A stretch of DNA of 64,000 nucleotides from Termitomyces sp. T153 (lineage: Eukaryota > Basidiomycota > Agaricomycetes > Agaricales > Lyophyllaceae). The notes below the pieces were generated by a model that was not told the DNA's origin, did not search any database, and was given only the letters and a program-made list of their open reading frames with translations. This document shows positions 10,601-21,560 of the stretch, piece after piece (the stretch's first letter is position 1; each line of letters opens with the position of its first letter). The stretch spans positions 310,001 to 374,000 of the forward strand of contig JACKQL020000019.1 of the NCBI GenBank assembly GCA_018296165.2, in the 5' to 3' direction. The translations under genes were made by a program, and so were the position numbers.

Positions 10601-12200
10601 TCCGCTGACTGTCATTGGGCCATGCACATCAGAGAACACTCTCCCAAGGACCTCCATAGCTTGATCTGCTACTTGTGGAAAAGAAGCACGGTGCTGCTTC
10701 CCCTCAATGCATGGTTTGCAAATGTGTTTGAGGGGAGAATCTAATGTAACTCTTAAGTCCTCAGTCAGACCACCCTTGATGAGTTGGTTGAGGCGGTCAG
10801 CACCCAAGTGGCACAGTCATTGATGGAGTAAGTTTCTGTCGACTTTAGCAGAGGATGTTGGACCAATCTGGCTGAGGTTAGCAGTGTGGCTTGGTGACAA
10901 GATGACCATTGCCCCATCCAGATACGATGTGAGGGTCCTATCTATAGTGCCCAAGAAAATGAGGTCGTCTTGAATGTTGAAGAGAACTTTGTGACCACGA
11001 AAAGTGATTGTGAATCCTCTATGCACACTGAGAGTAGTGATGAAGAGTGAATTGTTGGCTAGTTCAGGTACGAAGAGGACATTCATGATGACAACATCCC
11101 TAAAAGCCTTTCCATCCCTATGCTTTCCTGCTGGCCTAAACAGAACATCCCCCTTTCCAACGGAGTATACAGATGTATTGTTTGCGAGGTTAATAGGGAC
11201 TTTCCATGGCTTAAGGGAGTTTGGGAGGAACCACTCGTGATGTGGTGTCATATGCGCCGTGGCGCCTGAGTCTGTGTTCCATAGGGTGTCAGATGGCAAT
11301 GAGGGTAGGGAGGAGGATCGACAAACAGCGGCTTTGGCTTCGATGGCGGGTCCATCGCATCCTTCTTCAATCTTTGCCGAATCAGTTGTCTTGGCTACAT
11401 CTGCCCTGGTTGAGTTCCATCCTCGTCGTCCACCGTGTTTCTTTGACTTGGAGGAATCATCCTTGCTGATGTGTGACTGTGCAGCTGAGAGATGCGGGCA
11501 TTCAGTTATTTTGTGTTCCTTCTTGCAAAGGTAACATATGATTGTGCGAGAAACAGCGGCAGCAATAGCGGCGGCAGCTTCTTCATCTGCAGCGGTACGT
11601 TGGATCTCCTCAGTGCGAAAAGCTTCCTTTACCATATCTTTGCCCAGATTATTTAGCATAAGCACTGACGAAACAAATGACCCATAGTCTTCTTGCGGCA
11701 AGGCGCGGAGCACGGCCATAGTACAGAGTTTGTCGTTGAGCATCTCCAGAGTATAAGTTTGCGTGGCGGTTCCATCAGAGTTGATGATTGGAGGAGGGCG
11801 AAGGGATCTGATTCGTTGCATGCAGCCTTCGACATGGGTACATAGTTGCATCAGTGTTTCTTCTTCGCGTAGTTGGACCGTAAAAAGGTTGCTCAGTGAA
11901 TTGAAACGTGCATTTGGCGCAGATTTTGAATGTATTTCTCGAAGCTTCGCCCACATCAATGCTGGTTTATTGCAGATGTCGTCCACATGGATTTTGTTCC
12001 CTTCGTCGAGCCATTGATAAATTTTGCCGGCCGCTCAATCACTTCAAAGTTGATAGGAGCTCCATATAGTGAGTGAAGCGGGGTTACTGGGTTTGAGAGC
12101 AGGGGGGGTTTCCTCCCCAGTGGCTATCTGTGCTCCCCCAACTGACATCAGACGTCTGAACATGGATTTCTCCCATTCAGTGTATTTAATCGTACTGAGT
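7685..12200 (-). pseudogene. Copia gag-pol polyprotein with four in-frame TGA codons
   Basis: A single minus-strand frame runs from about 12,200 to a stop at 7685. In order: gag (YTEWEKSMF to about 11,600), a CCHC knuckle CYLCKKEHKITEC with one residue fewer than usual between Cys and His, aspartic protease (WNTDSGATAHMT), integrase with Asp in FSDVHG, Asp in HHDKGGEY and Glu in QQNGVAERLN, reverse transcriptase with HVDDM in place of the usual YVDD, and RNase H (YADADHGG, STTEAEFVA). The frame is interrupted only by TGA at 12,044, 12,035, 10,817 and 10,472. By family context these replace arginine or another CGA-type codon. No ATG was found that opens this frame cleanly, so a small frame change near 12,190 or a missing start is possible. 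Confidence 0.85.
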
Positions 12201-12390
12201 TTTTACATTGGTGATCATGTGGTTTGCGTGACATTGTCCAATGTATTTGTAGGATCCGAGATCAACAAACTCAAGAGAAGAATGGGTCGAATGATGGGAG
12301 GTAAACTTTATTTGAGGCGTTTTGCTGCGACGTCTGAGAACGGAGCAAGGTTCTATCAGATGGATCTTCAGTGAGTAAGTCTGTGGGCCG

Positions 12391-12402
12391 GGGCCCATAA
12401 CC
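12391..12402 (-). other. Primer-binding site matching the initiator-tRNA anticodon arm
   Basis: Immediately next to the 5' LTR the minus strand reads GGTTATGGGCCC. This complements GGGCCCATAACC, the anticodon stem-loop of eukaryotic initiator tRNA-Met. Drosophila copia and yeast Ty5 are known to prime from this internal half of the tRNA rather than from its 3' CCA end, and the layout here fits that mode. Confidence 0.75.
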
Positions 12403-12664
12403 TGTTGCAGCAGGTTGCAAACAGTGGAAGCACAAACTTATTCTGAGATAGGGACAGAGGTTTAGAATCTGGAGTCTCGTATTCAGTAGATGAGAATACA
12501 TAAGTTATCTGTCTATACATACCTGGAGTCTCGTATTCAGTAGATGAGAATACAAGACGTCCAGGGAGTGAAAAAATAATCTACTATCACGTGAGGCAGT
12601 ATGATGTCGATGGTGTCATAGAAGGAGGTAGAGTTGTGGCACTACTGGCAATCTGGTTTCGACA
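12403..12664 (-). repeat. 5' LTR of the copia element
   Basis: 262 bp, identical to the left LTR except for three A/G differences. One of them (GAATACA for GAATACG) removes one base pair from the 11-bp stem. Confidence 0.92.
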
Positions 12665-13449
12665 ATATTACTGTGGCCTGCCCCTTGATCACGACTGACA
12701 CCCATCAGCTCTGCATGACCCCAACAAGCCCCACTGCTAGACCTGCTATCCCTGGAGCTGTCCCAGTAGTCAGTATATAAGTCATAGAGTAGCATCCTAT
12801 ACTCTAGTCCTGATATTGCTTAACATTACCTATGTTCTGATTGTTTCTCTCTTGTGTTTCATGTCCCATGTTATGTTTCCTCTTATCTCAGTCTCCCAGT
12901 CTTGCCTCATCTCCATCTCTGTTATCATCTTGTTATCATTTCATATCTCTGCCTGAGTCTATTTTCATTCTCATCTCAATCTTGCCTCAACTCCATCTCA
13001 TCTCATTTGACTCAGTTCCCTTTATTGTGTTTAAGTTCTTTCAACCTTAATGCCATTACATACTCTGCACTTACAATTTCAAATTCTAAATGCTTCTAAA
13101 TCAACTTTGAACCTTGCTATTTGCTTGGCCCCAAGACCCATCAACATCAATTGATCTCCTATCAAACTCTAGCCCCATCACTTATGTAGCCTCCATTTGC
13201 TCCACATTTCCAGTACTTGCTTCTGGACTTGTGCCTGACATCCCTTCAAGTTCAAACCTTCCCCATACCTTGTCTTAGACTTCCCTGAACTACTTTAGAT
13301 TTGTTCAGACTGCTCCCCCTTGCTTATCCTTACAAGTATCTGAAGTCCAGACCTTCCCCAAACACCAGGCTATCAGTGCAGGACATTATGTCTGCCTAGT
13401 AAGGACTTGTCCAGTGTAGCTGAGCCCCTATGGTCAGCAGAACCTGACA

Positions 13450-14600
13450 ATACTCTATGGAGAGGAATTACTATCTAATCTAGTACATAATTATTGTCTC
13501 TTGAATGGATATTGAAATTACAGTGGAATCTGAAAGGAGAGTTTGAACTGGAGGCAATTCATCAAACAGTGATTGAATTTACCAAGCAAAAAAGTTCAGA
13601 CTGTCAGCAAAGATAGCTGTCATCCATGATCTAATTGGTAAGAGCAGCAGAATGGCAATTTCAAACCTGCTTGTAGACCATCATTGAATGGTTGTTTTGT
13701 AAACTGCTTGTGGTATTATCAGTTCACAGATTCATGGGAATTTCCAAAACTCCACACCACTGAAAAAAGTGAAACAAAATGAGCTGTTAAATATGTAAAA
13801 AAAGTATTCTTTATTTGTTTCAAAGGCCTCAATATGTGTATTCAACAGTGAATAACAAATGGAAGTATATTTGTATGTGAGTACATCACCTATGGAATGG
13901 ACAGCTTACTGCATCTGACTAAACATGCAATGTCTAGCTAGTCATAAGATTTCAGTGCAACTACTTATTAAATATATATTCACTAAGGTCAACTTCATAA
14001 GTATTGAGAGTAAATCCAGATGCTGCACCAATAGGTATGGAGTTAAAGTAGAGCATTTCAAAAACCAATTTGTTCAAGATCTTCTCCTTCTTGATGAAAA
14101 TATGAGAAAGAGTAATTGACTGAGTAAAGGATTCAAAGACTTGATGACCTTCTAAAGTAAGGCCTAAACAATGACCACCAGTGGTTTTTGATGAATATAA
14201 TAGTGTGTCTCCAATAGGAGACAGTTGTGCAAAGTCACTAGAAAAGATATCAGAAAAACTACCCAAAATTTCTTCTGATGCTCCAGGAAAGATTTGTTGT
14301 GAACACCTATCAATGCAACTAAGTTGAGCATGTCCTACCATGGACTTTTCATGAAGGATAAGAAGTTGAACACTACTCCATCATACTTGAGAATGTTGTA
14401 ATGAGGACTCTCCTAATTTCTAGAATTCTTCTCCTTCTTTGATAGGAATACATAGATAGTCTAAAGTTAATAAATTTTGCAAGGCAAAGAGATGTAGAAG
14501 AGACATATTCAATATCTGAGTTTCTTTTTGCTTTTCTCTTCTACATCTTTCAGCTCTATGCTGATTCTTCTAAGCTGTTGTGTATGCACTGATGTGCTCC
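13450..14600. other. Unrecognised region with a 126-codon minus-strand frame
   Basis: AT-rich, CpG-poor DNA to the right of the ATACT duplication. The longest frame (14,341 down to 13,961, minus) holds segments such as SPIGDTLLYSSKTTGGHCLGL and NSIPIGAASGFTLN. It looks like a decayed protein-coding piece rather than random sequence, but I do not recognise it. It does not read as the missing chromovirus pol. Confidence 0.35.
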
Positions 14601-15425
14601 TATGCTGCCTAGCTGCCAATGAAATCAGGCACTTCTCATGCCTGGCATGGCAGGGGATGCATACAGAGGTGTCTCAGCAGGACCCCTGTGTTGGCTCCTC
14701 AAACTCACAATGCTCCCCACAGCAAGTGTAGAGAGCACACTAAGATGGCAGATCAGCCCCAAACCCTGCAAATGATGCTAAAAACTCACTGGGGCTTCTG
14801 TTTGACACCATTCCAGGATTGGAGGACCCCGCGCTTGCCCCACCACCTCTGCAAACCTCTCAGGGGTCACATCTGCCTGGGCCACCTGCAATGCCTCCAG
14901 GACAGCCATAATCTGCCCCAAGCTGAAGTTGGGCCTCAAGGAGTGCCCCACCAGTGCTGAGGCAGGTGGCCCTGGAACTATGCCTTGGAACAAAACCCCA
15001 GAAGGGCCAGCCACTGCCACAGACAACTCTGTTGAACTTGATCAGCCATGACAGGACACAGAGGGAACAGACCCACACTCATGACTATGGTACATGGCCT
15101 CAATGTGTCAGCAGCCATGGCAAGGATCAGACTCCCCCAAGGAGGAGGGGGTGGGAGATGTTGATTGCAAAGTGGACAGTACTGATGACACTGGGAAGTA
15201 AGCAGAGGACAACATTGCAAAGGTTTTAGGAACTTCAGGGTATGTCTGACCCTTTTGAATGACCTAGGAAGAGCCCCTGGCAAATGGTGGCTATACTTTG
15301 ACTTTGTTCCTCATGCCACTGCTCACTGTAGTTTGATTAATATTACTCAACTTTGATTCCCATGCCCCACTGATCCCTGAACTGTGCCCTGCATCTCAAG
15401 GGTCTCAATGCTGAAGGGGGGGTAA
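14600..15425 (+). mobile_element. Internal 3' portion of a family-A retrotransposon, with polypurine tract
   Basis: The stretch ends in GAAGGGGGGGTAA (about 15,413-15,425) directly before a family-A LTR, the position and composition of a plus-strand primer (polypurine tract). This is the only family-A copy here with internal DNA attached. The coding content upstream is too decayed to identify. Confidence 0.5.
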
Positions 15426-16469
15426 TGTCATGACCCACCCAACCTGCTCGCTTCCCTGGAGTCCCTTCCCCAATGCCTCATCAAAACCCCCCAACCATTG
15501 AACACCCTCCACAGCCACCCCAAGTAACTCTGATGCTTCTCTGGCAAACTCCAATGGCCCCCTGGCTAACTCCAACAACCTTCTCCACAGCCATCAATGC
15601 TTCTCTTGACTCTCCTGAGCTCCTGGAACCCTCTCCCACCATTCCTGACCCTGTCATGTGTCTCCAGCTCACCACCCTGACTCAACCAACCTTCTCCAGA
15701 GCATTATGACAACCCCAGAGCAACCCACATTCCCAACTGATCCTATCAGAATATTGCCATAGCCCACCCCTCAATTGCAACTGACACCTGTTGACTCCAC
15801 ATGGCTCTGTCAAGCCCTGCTGCCACACTCACTGCCCCTGGAGCTCTCCAGTAGTCAGTATATAACCCATAGAGTAGCACCTCATACTCTAGTCTTGATA
15901 TTACATTAACTGGTTACTTGTGTCTCATGTCTCTTTCTGTCTCTATTTCTATTTTTAGTCTCAAATCTATCTCTTCTCTCAGTCTCATCTTGTCTCACCT
16001 CTGTCTTGTCTTGATTGCCTCTATTTCCCTCGTTTCTCTAAGTTCTTTTTGACTCTGATGTCAGTATAAACTCCATGCACACACTATGACCCCTAAACAT
16101 TCTTACAACAACTCCGGACCTCACTCCTTGCTCAGCCCCAGAACCCCTTGAGTCTTAATTGAATCCCTGTCAAACTTTGGCTCTGCCTCCATCACTTGCA
16201 AAGCCTCTGCCTGTCCTGCAATCTATTTGCGCACCTACAGACTTGTTCCTGATGCCCACCCAAGCCCAACACCTAATATACTTGTTCTTAGACTTTCCTG
16301 GACCACTCTGGACTTGCTCAGACTACTCCCATTAGCTTCTCCTTGCAAGTGCAAGTCCCTCCACTCTGTGCCAACCCCAGAGTGCTAGGTTATAAGTGCA
16401 GGGCATCGCATCCACCTAGTAAGGACTTGTCCAGTGTAGCTAAGCCCCCATAGTCAACAGAACCTGACA
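15426..16469 (+). mobile_element. Family-A LTR, probably the 3' LTR of a truncated element
   Basis: 1,044 bp from TGTCATGACCC to AGAACCTGACA, with CAGTATATAAC near 15,856. Flanking bases do not match (GGTAA and CTGCC), and a polypurine tract precedes it, so it is not a solo LTR. CpG is nearly absent. Confidence 0.75.
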
Positions 16470-16484
16470 CTGCCTGCTGACAAG

Positions 16485-16573
16485 GCTGGACTTTTGTATG
16501 AATTGGCACATCAGCTTCTTGCATCCCAGTACATTCATCTAGTCAGACCAAAACATGGTCCAAAGGGGGGGAG
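16485..16573 (+). pseudogene. 3' end of a second Ty3/gypsy element
   Basis: A plus frame reads ELAHQLLASQYIHLVRPKHGPKGGS, running into CAAAGGGGGGGAG. A G-rich polypurine tract encoding '..KGGS' right before TGTAACAG is the usual junction between a gypsy pol end and its 3' LTR. Confidence 0.45.
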
Positions 16574-17100
16574 TGTAACAGACTATAGTGGACTATGGAC
16601 TTATTCTGGATTTATTTACATCTATATTTTATGTGATGACAGACATGGGCAAGGAGTGCTGCTAGCTGTATGTTGGCTTTCTAATTCCAAGGTGTATGGT
16701 TCAGACTTGAAAGTATGAATTCTTATAGTTTTACAGTCATCAGTTCCTATACCTTGGAGTCAACTTACTCCTGATCATCTCCAACTTTTCCTGCTCTCAA
16801 TAAATATTTGACTACATTATGATAGTCTAGAATGTGTAAAGTTGATAGTCTTCTGTTAAGGGACTGGAATAGGAGGTTTTTTGCTCAGTACTATATCATA
16901 TATCTATGTTTGAATAGACTGAATTGCTACTAGCTGTAGGCTACATCTTGTTTCTGAGAATCTACAGAGTTTTTGATTTGGAGGTGTATGGTTTGTGATT
17001 AGATGATTGTTTAGTCAGATATATCAAGTTGAAGACAACAGATGAGTGATGACAAAGGTCTGATTGCTAAGTATTAGTACCACTTAGTAATACCATAAAT
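16574..17100 (+). repeat. Repeat E, copy 1 (probable LTR)
   Basis: Starts TGTAACAGACTATAGTGG after the polypurine tract. It aligns over several hundred bases with 18,236-18,810, for example the blocks around 'gagtcaactta.tcctgatcatct' and 'tggtttgtgattagatgattgt'. The right end is unclear. Confidence 0.5.
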
Positions 17101-17589
17101 GAGATTGTAGATATCTCATTACTCAGACTGCTTTCCCTAATTTGTTTCTCTTTAGTATATTTTGGTGTCCAAAAATTGTACAACATGCTCTTCAAAGTGC
17201 ATGAGTAATAAGGGGATAGAAGGTGGGGGAGACTTTGATTGATCAATAATTCTAAATGTTCAAGTATATTAAAGATGATCTATTGATGATAATCACTTGC
17301 AAGAGTTGGAATATTGAAAATCTAACCAAGCAAAGTGAGATTTGGTCTGGATTTCAGCATTATGTTGAAAATAGTGGAATACTTATAAAGGAAGGTTCAT
17401 TTGACTGAGTGAAATATAATTGAAATCATAGTAAAGACTTACATTTACTGACATTGACAGTGACAGGACTATCAAAACATTGATTTGAAAAAGAAAGACC
17501 AAAGTCAGCATAGTGAAAGAGATGAGTGGGAAAGCTCCATTAATATGACAATCTAGATTACTTTATTGAGGAACTCTTATCAATGACAT

Positions 17590-17860
17590 GAAAGACAAAC
17601 TGAGGTTGAGTTTGGATCTCAGCATTGAGTTGACAAAATACAAAGACCTAACTGAATGTAGTGAGGTTGGGTCTGGATCTCAGCATTGAGTTGACAAAAT
17701 ACAAAGACCTAACTGAATGTAGTGAGGTTGGGTCTGGGATGAAGCAAGAGCTACAGGCCCGTGCTGAAGGCATGGACTGTAGCTTGTCTATATATTATGC
17801 GACAACTCCTGGGAAAGTGGCTGTGCCTATATATGCAATGATTTTTTGGCTGAAGTAAGC
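17590..17860 (+). repeat. 61-bp tandem repeat plus hairpin module
   Basis: A unit starting GTGAGGTTGGGTCTGGATC and ending with ACCTAACTGAATGTA is repeated directly (about 17,600-17,722). It is followed by GATGAAGCAAGAGCTACAGG and a GTGCTGAAGGCATGGAC hairpin remnant. Related modules occur at 19,640-19,880, 20,225-20,330, 21,475-21,560 and 22,705-22,830. Confidence 0.7.
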
Positions 17861-18235
17861 CTGACTAATGCTGACCAATTCTTACATAAGAATTGCCTTT
17901 TAAGGTAGTTGTCTCTTCATTCACACTTTGAATAGGGGAAAACAGACAGCTTTGGTTGAAGCATGAATCTATTGTTTCTTTGAGCCATTAAGATTGATAT
18001 TTCAGGCAATTTTCAGCCTTTTTCAGGCATCACTTATGTGAAATGTACTGTCTTTTAATGTACCTCTTCAAGCAACACCTCTGGCTATTCTTTGGGAAAG
18101 AAATAAAGTCCAGAACAATGAAATCCATGATCAAAAATGGCCAAAGAAGTGGTATAAAATGTTTCTCTAATTCTCAAAAGCTTCTACTTATTCTTCATTC
18201 AATTGTAAAATCAAATCCCCAACTAAACAAAGTGA

Positions 18236-18810
18236 GGCTATACTTGGACTGTGCTGATTGCTGGCTTTCTGATTTCAAGGTGTGTGTTCAGACTTGAAAG
18301 TGTGTATTCTTATAACAGTAATCAGTTCTTATACTTAGAGTCAACTTATTCCTGATCATCTCTAACCTTTCCTGCTCTCAATGGATATTTGACTACATTA
18401 TGACAGCCTCTGAACAAGGATGGTGGGTAGAATTCATTATGCTAATGGAACTATTGGTGGAGACAGCATTAAAGATTGCTTTGAGATGAAAAAAGCTTCA
18501 GAAGGTAGTATTAATATAGATTGTGTAAAGTTGATAGTCCTCTGTGAAGGGACTGGAACAGGCGGTCTACTATGACATATATGTATGTTTTGATAAATTG
18601 GATTACTGATAGCTGCAGGCTAGCTTCTGTTTCTGAGGATCCACAGGCTTTCTGATTTGAAAGTGTATGGTTTGTGATTAGATGATTGTATGTCAGATAT
18701 GTTGAGTTGAAGAAAACAGAGGTGTGATGTGTAATTGATTAGATAGAGTATTGGTGAGGGATTTCAAAAAAGAATCAAATCAAAGGTCTGATTGCTAAGT
18801 ATCAGTACCA
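18236..18810 (+). repeat. Repeat E, copy 2
   Basis: Partner of the repeat at 16,574-17,100, with the same block order and several small insertions and deletions. It lies directly upstream of the Helitron helicase fragment. Confidence 0.5.
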
Positions 18811-18829
18811 GACTCTATCATATCTGATG

Positions 18830-19430
18830 ATGGGAATTCTAATGGCCTTGGATTGTATCCAATGGATACCTCAACTCTCTCGGAGCCAGCAGTTTGCCTT
18901 TGGCTAAATTGGCTCTGAAGATTGGTGTTCCTGTCATGCTGCTCAGGAATCTGGATACAACTAAAGGACTTTGCAATAGGACAAGAATGATTGTCACCCA
19001 CATCAGCACCAGAGTTCTCAGATGTAGGATCACCCATGGGGATGCCAAGTTTTCAGGATCAATTGTTTTGATTCCAAGAATCAACATGGTTGTTTCTGAA
19101 GCAGATTTACCAATTCCATTGTGCAGGAGACAATTCCCAATCTGATTAGCCTTTGCTATGACAATTAACAAGTCTCAAGGTCAATCAGTCAAGCATGTTG
19201 GATTGGACCTTTGATCAGGAGTTTTTGCACATGGCCAACTTTATGTTGCACTTTCTTGATGCACATCAGGAGATTGTATCAAAGTGATTCTGGACCCAAT
19301 AAACACATCAAGAAAGACTGCAAATATTGTATATCAAGAAATCCTGAATGGTTTACAAATGTAAATGTGACTTTTGTTGGATTCAAGCAACAAATTGCTA
19401 ACTTCTATGAACTTCAGCACTTAATGTATA
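18830..19430 (+). pseudogene. Helitron helicase (PIF1-type) C-terminal fragment
   Basis: The plus frame from 18,894 carries LAKLALKIGVPVMLLRNLDTTKGLCNRTRM, then RRQFPI. After a stop comes LAFAMTINKSQGQSVKHVGLDL, and after another stop VFAHGQLYVALS. These are the last conserved motifs of PIF1-family helicases, whose Helitron versions unwind DNA during rolling-circle transposition. Stops at 19,143 and 19,210 and the loss of the Rep nuclease and helicase motifs I-IV show a dead fragment. Only the C-terminal third or so of the helicase is recognisable. Confidence 0.8.
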
Positions 19431-19639
19431 TAGCCAGACCATGTAGTATAAATATTCTTAATAGTTTACAAATGTAAGTGTGACAGTTTCAATAATTGCT
19501 TGGTTAGTACTAACTTTTATAATTTTCAGTATCTCTAATATATACCAGTGGACATTGCAGTATTTGGTTAATGATGTAATATAGATACATGATTGGTTTA
19601 TACATGAAATCTCAGTGTTTGAATCAACACTTAGTCAAC

Positions 19640-19880
19640 AAAATACGAAGACCTAACCAAACAAAGTGAGGTTGGGTCTGGGACTTAGCATTTCATTTGA
19701 AATACAAGGACCTAACCAAACAAAGTGAGGTTGGGTCTGGAATGAAGCATTGAGTAGGATATCAAGGACCTAACCAAATGAAGTGAGGTTGGGTCTGGGA
19801 TGAAGCATTGAGTAGAATATCAAGGACCTAACCAAATAAAGTGAATGGACCATAGCTTGTCTATATATTATGTGATGACT
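19640..19880 (+). repeat. Four diverged copies of the GTGAGGTTGGGTCTGG unit
   Basis: Units of about 60 bp share AAGTGAGGTTGGGTCTGG and AAGGACCTAACCAAA and are spaced regularly. They lead into ACCATAGCTTGTCTATATATT and GACTCCTGGGAAAGTGGCTG, the same tail as after the 17.6-kb array. Confidence 0.7.
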
Positions 19881-20029
19881 CCTGGGAAAGTGGCTGTGTA
19901 GATGACTTTTTGGGATTCTGCTGAAGTAAGCCTGACTAATGCTGACCAATTCTTACATAATAATTGCCTTTTAAGGGTGAACACAATATAAGTTGGCTGT
20001 TTCTAGTCATTTGAACATGTTTTCTTGAA

Positions 20030-20720
20030 AAAAAAATTATAGCAGACAACTTGAATAAATAAATACTATCTTTTGCCCATGTGTAAAAAGTGCCAATTAG
20101 TCTGCAGGGATGAAAAAGGCCAAACACAATTTAGTGGACACTGTTTTTCATGCCTCATGTGTTTTTTAACACAACATGACCAAACAATGGACATTTCCAA
20201 TGTTGTGGAAGACTTAGAATTAAGTTTGAAATACAAGGACCTAACCAAACCAAGTGAGGTTGGTTCTGGGATGAAGCAAGAGCTACAGGCCCATGCCAAA
20301 GGCATGGACCATAGCTTGTCTATATAATATGTGACAATGGATGTGGGAAAGTGGCTGTGATGTGATGACTCCTGGAAAGAATTCTGCTGACTAAAAGTGT
20401 CAGCACTGACCAATGCTGACAAATTTAAACCCTTTTATAGTAATAGAATCAGACTTGGCTGTTTTGCCACAATTTGGATACATTTTTTGCCAAAAAAAAT
20501 ACAGTAGACAGCTTTAATAAATGTAAACCATCATTTGACTATGTGTGAAAGGTGCCAGATAGTCTGCAGGGATGAAAAAGGCCAAATGCAATTTAGTGGA
20601 CACTGTTTTTCATGCCTCACATATTTTTGGACACAACATGACCAAATAATGGACATTTCTGAGGTTGTGGAAAGGAGGCCACATGACAAAGTATGTTTGG
20701 TCACATCTATTGATTGATTG
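20030..20720 (+). repeat. Duplicated module with a short Cys-rich frame
   Basis: Two copies of about 470 bp lie in tandem. Each contains a short frame: MPMCKKCQLVCRDEKGQ at 20,073 and MTMCERCQIVCRDEKGQ at 20,535, both continuing QFSGHCFSC. The CxxC-x3-C and CxxC spacing suggests a zinc-binding domain. Each copy is preceded by the GTGAGGTTGGGTCTGG repeat; the unit before the second copy (20,225-20,330) carries the CCATGCC-AAA-GGCATGG hairpin. The frames stop after 60-84 codons. The domain could be part of the Helitron protein or an independent gene piece. Confidence 0.55.
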
Positions 20721-20859
20721 ATGTTGACTAACAAGCTTATTAGTAACTCCTTAACCACATTGGGCTGTTGATACATCAAATATCTCATCATGCAAGTCAA
20801 TTTTAATGGTTTTTGACTGTTAAATTTCTTAACAATTGATGTTCTAGGAAACCACCTAA

Positions 20860-21490
20860 TACTACTGAAAGCCAAAGGCAACAAGCTAGGATTCAAAGGA
20901 GACTTAAACAGTTACAAATGACAGATCCTGATGATTGTCATGCAAATAGAAACAATAAATCTTTGGAACAGATTAATACTGTGGTTGTCCTACCACTTCA
21001 ATTGGGGCCTGGGGGTATCAATCAATCTATGAGATCTGCAGGTTTGAGACCTATAGCCACTGCTTCTGGTTCTTCAGGAAGACCTATTAGGCAGCCAGCA
21101 GCTGCTGCTGATCCATTTTTTATAGTTATTCCAGAAACTATTTTGCTTGAAGAGTGGGATGTTCCTTTGCAGAATCCCATACCTAGATGGTGCCACCTCT
21201 ACCTGCTCCTGTACAGAGAAGAGGCAATAGACTCAATTAGTATGCTGTTGCTCAAGTTGCTATGGTAACTCCAGAAACAATGTTGCCAGAAGGTTGGGAT
21301 GTTTCTTTGCAGAATCCCTTACCTAGAATGGTGCCACCTTTGCCTGCTCCTGTACATAGAAGGGTTGGAAATCCTCCCTTACCAGAGCTTATAATAGTAC
21401 CAGCTCCACTTGCTCCCCAAGCACTGTTGGAAGAGCAACAAAGGCTGAGACAGAGGCAACAAGAGCACAAAATACAAAGACCTGACCAAA
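20860..21490 (+). pseudogene. Unidentified transposon-borne frame with an internal repeat
   Basis: Plus-strand frames read RIQRRLKQLQMTDPDDCHANRNN, then two versions of a proline-rich segment: VIPETILLEEWDVPLQNPIP (about 21,130) and VTPETMLPEGWDVSLQNPLP (about 21,260). The end is glutamine-rich. A frame change and stop separate the two. It lies downstream of the Cys-rich module and may be the same former gene. The protein family was not recognised. Confidence 0.45.
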
Positions 21491-21560
21491 CATAGTGAGG
21501 TTGGGTCTGGATCTCAGCATTGAGTTGACAAAATAGAAAAACCTAACTGAACATAGTGAG

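Larger units (their letters stand above)
7396..12664 (-). mobile_element. Near-complete Ty1/copia retrotransposon
   Basis: A 5,269-bp element with two 262-bp LTRs (7396-7657 and 12,403-12,664), flanked by the exact duplication ATATT (7391-7395 and 12,665-12,669). Transcription runs on the minus strand, so the right LTR is the 5' one. The LTRs differ at three positions I could find, all A/G transitions (about 1.1 percent), so insertion is recent. Order inside: tRNA-primer site, gag, protease, integrase, reverse transcriptase, RNase H, which is the copia order. CpG content is normal, in contrast to the LTR it entered. It is the youngest layer of the nest. Confidence 0.93.
7047..13449 (+). mobile_element. 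Solo LTR of family A, interrupted by a copia element
   Basis: The LTR starts TGTCATGATCC at 7047 and ends CAGAACCTGACA at 13,449, flanked by the exact duplication ATACT (7042-7046 and 13,450-13,454). The copia insertion at 7396 divides it. The two halves join at GATCCTATCAGTATATTACTG, as in other family members. Without the insert and its 5-bp duplication it is 1,129 bp. It carries AGTATATAAG at about 12,771. CpG is nearly absent, unlike the copia element within it. Confidence 0.88.

Noticed and set aside
17590..17740. 61-bp direct repeats as a CRISPR array
   Set aside because: The copies are contiguous with no unique spacers, and the DNA is fungal nuclear.
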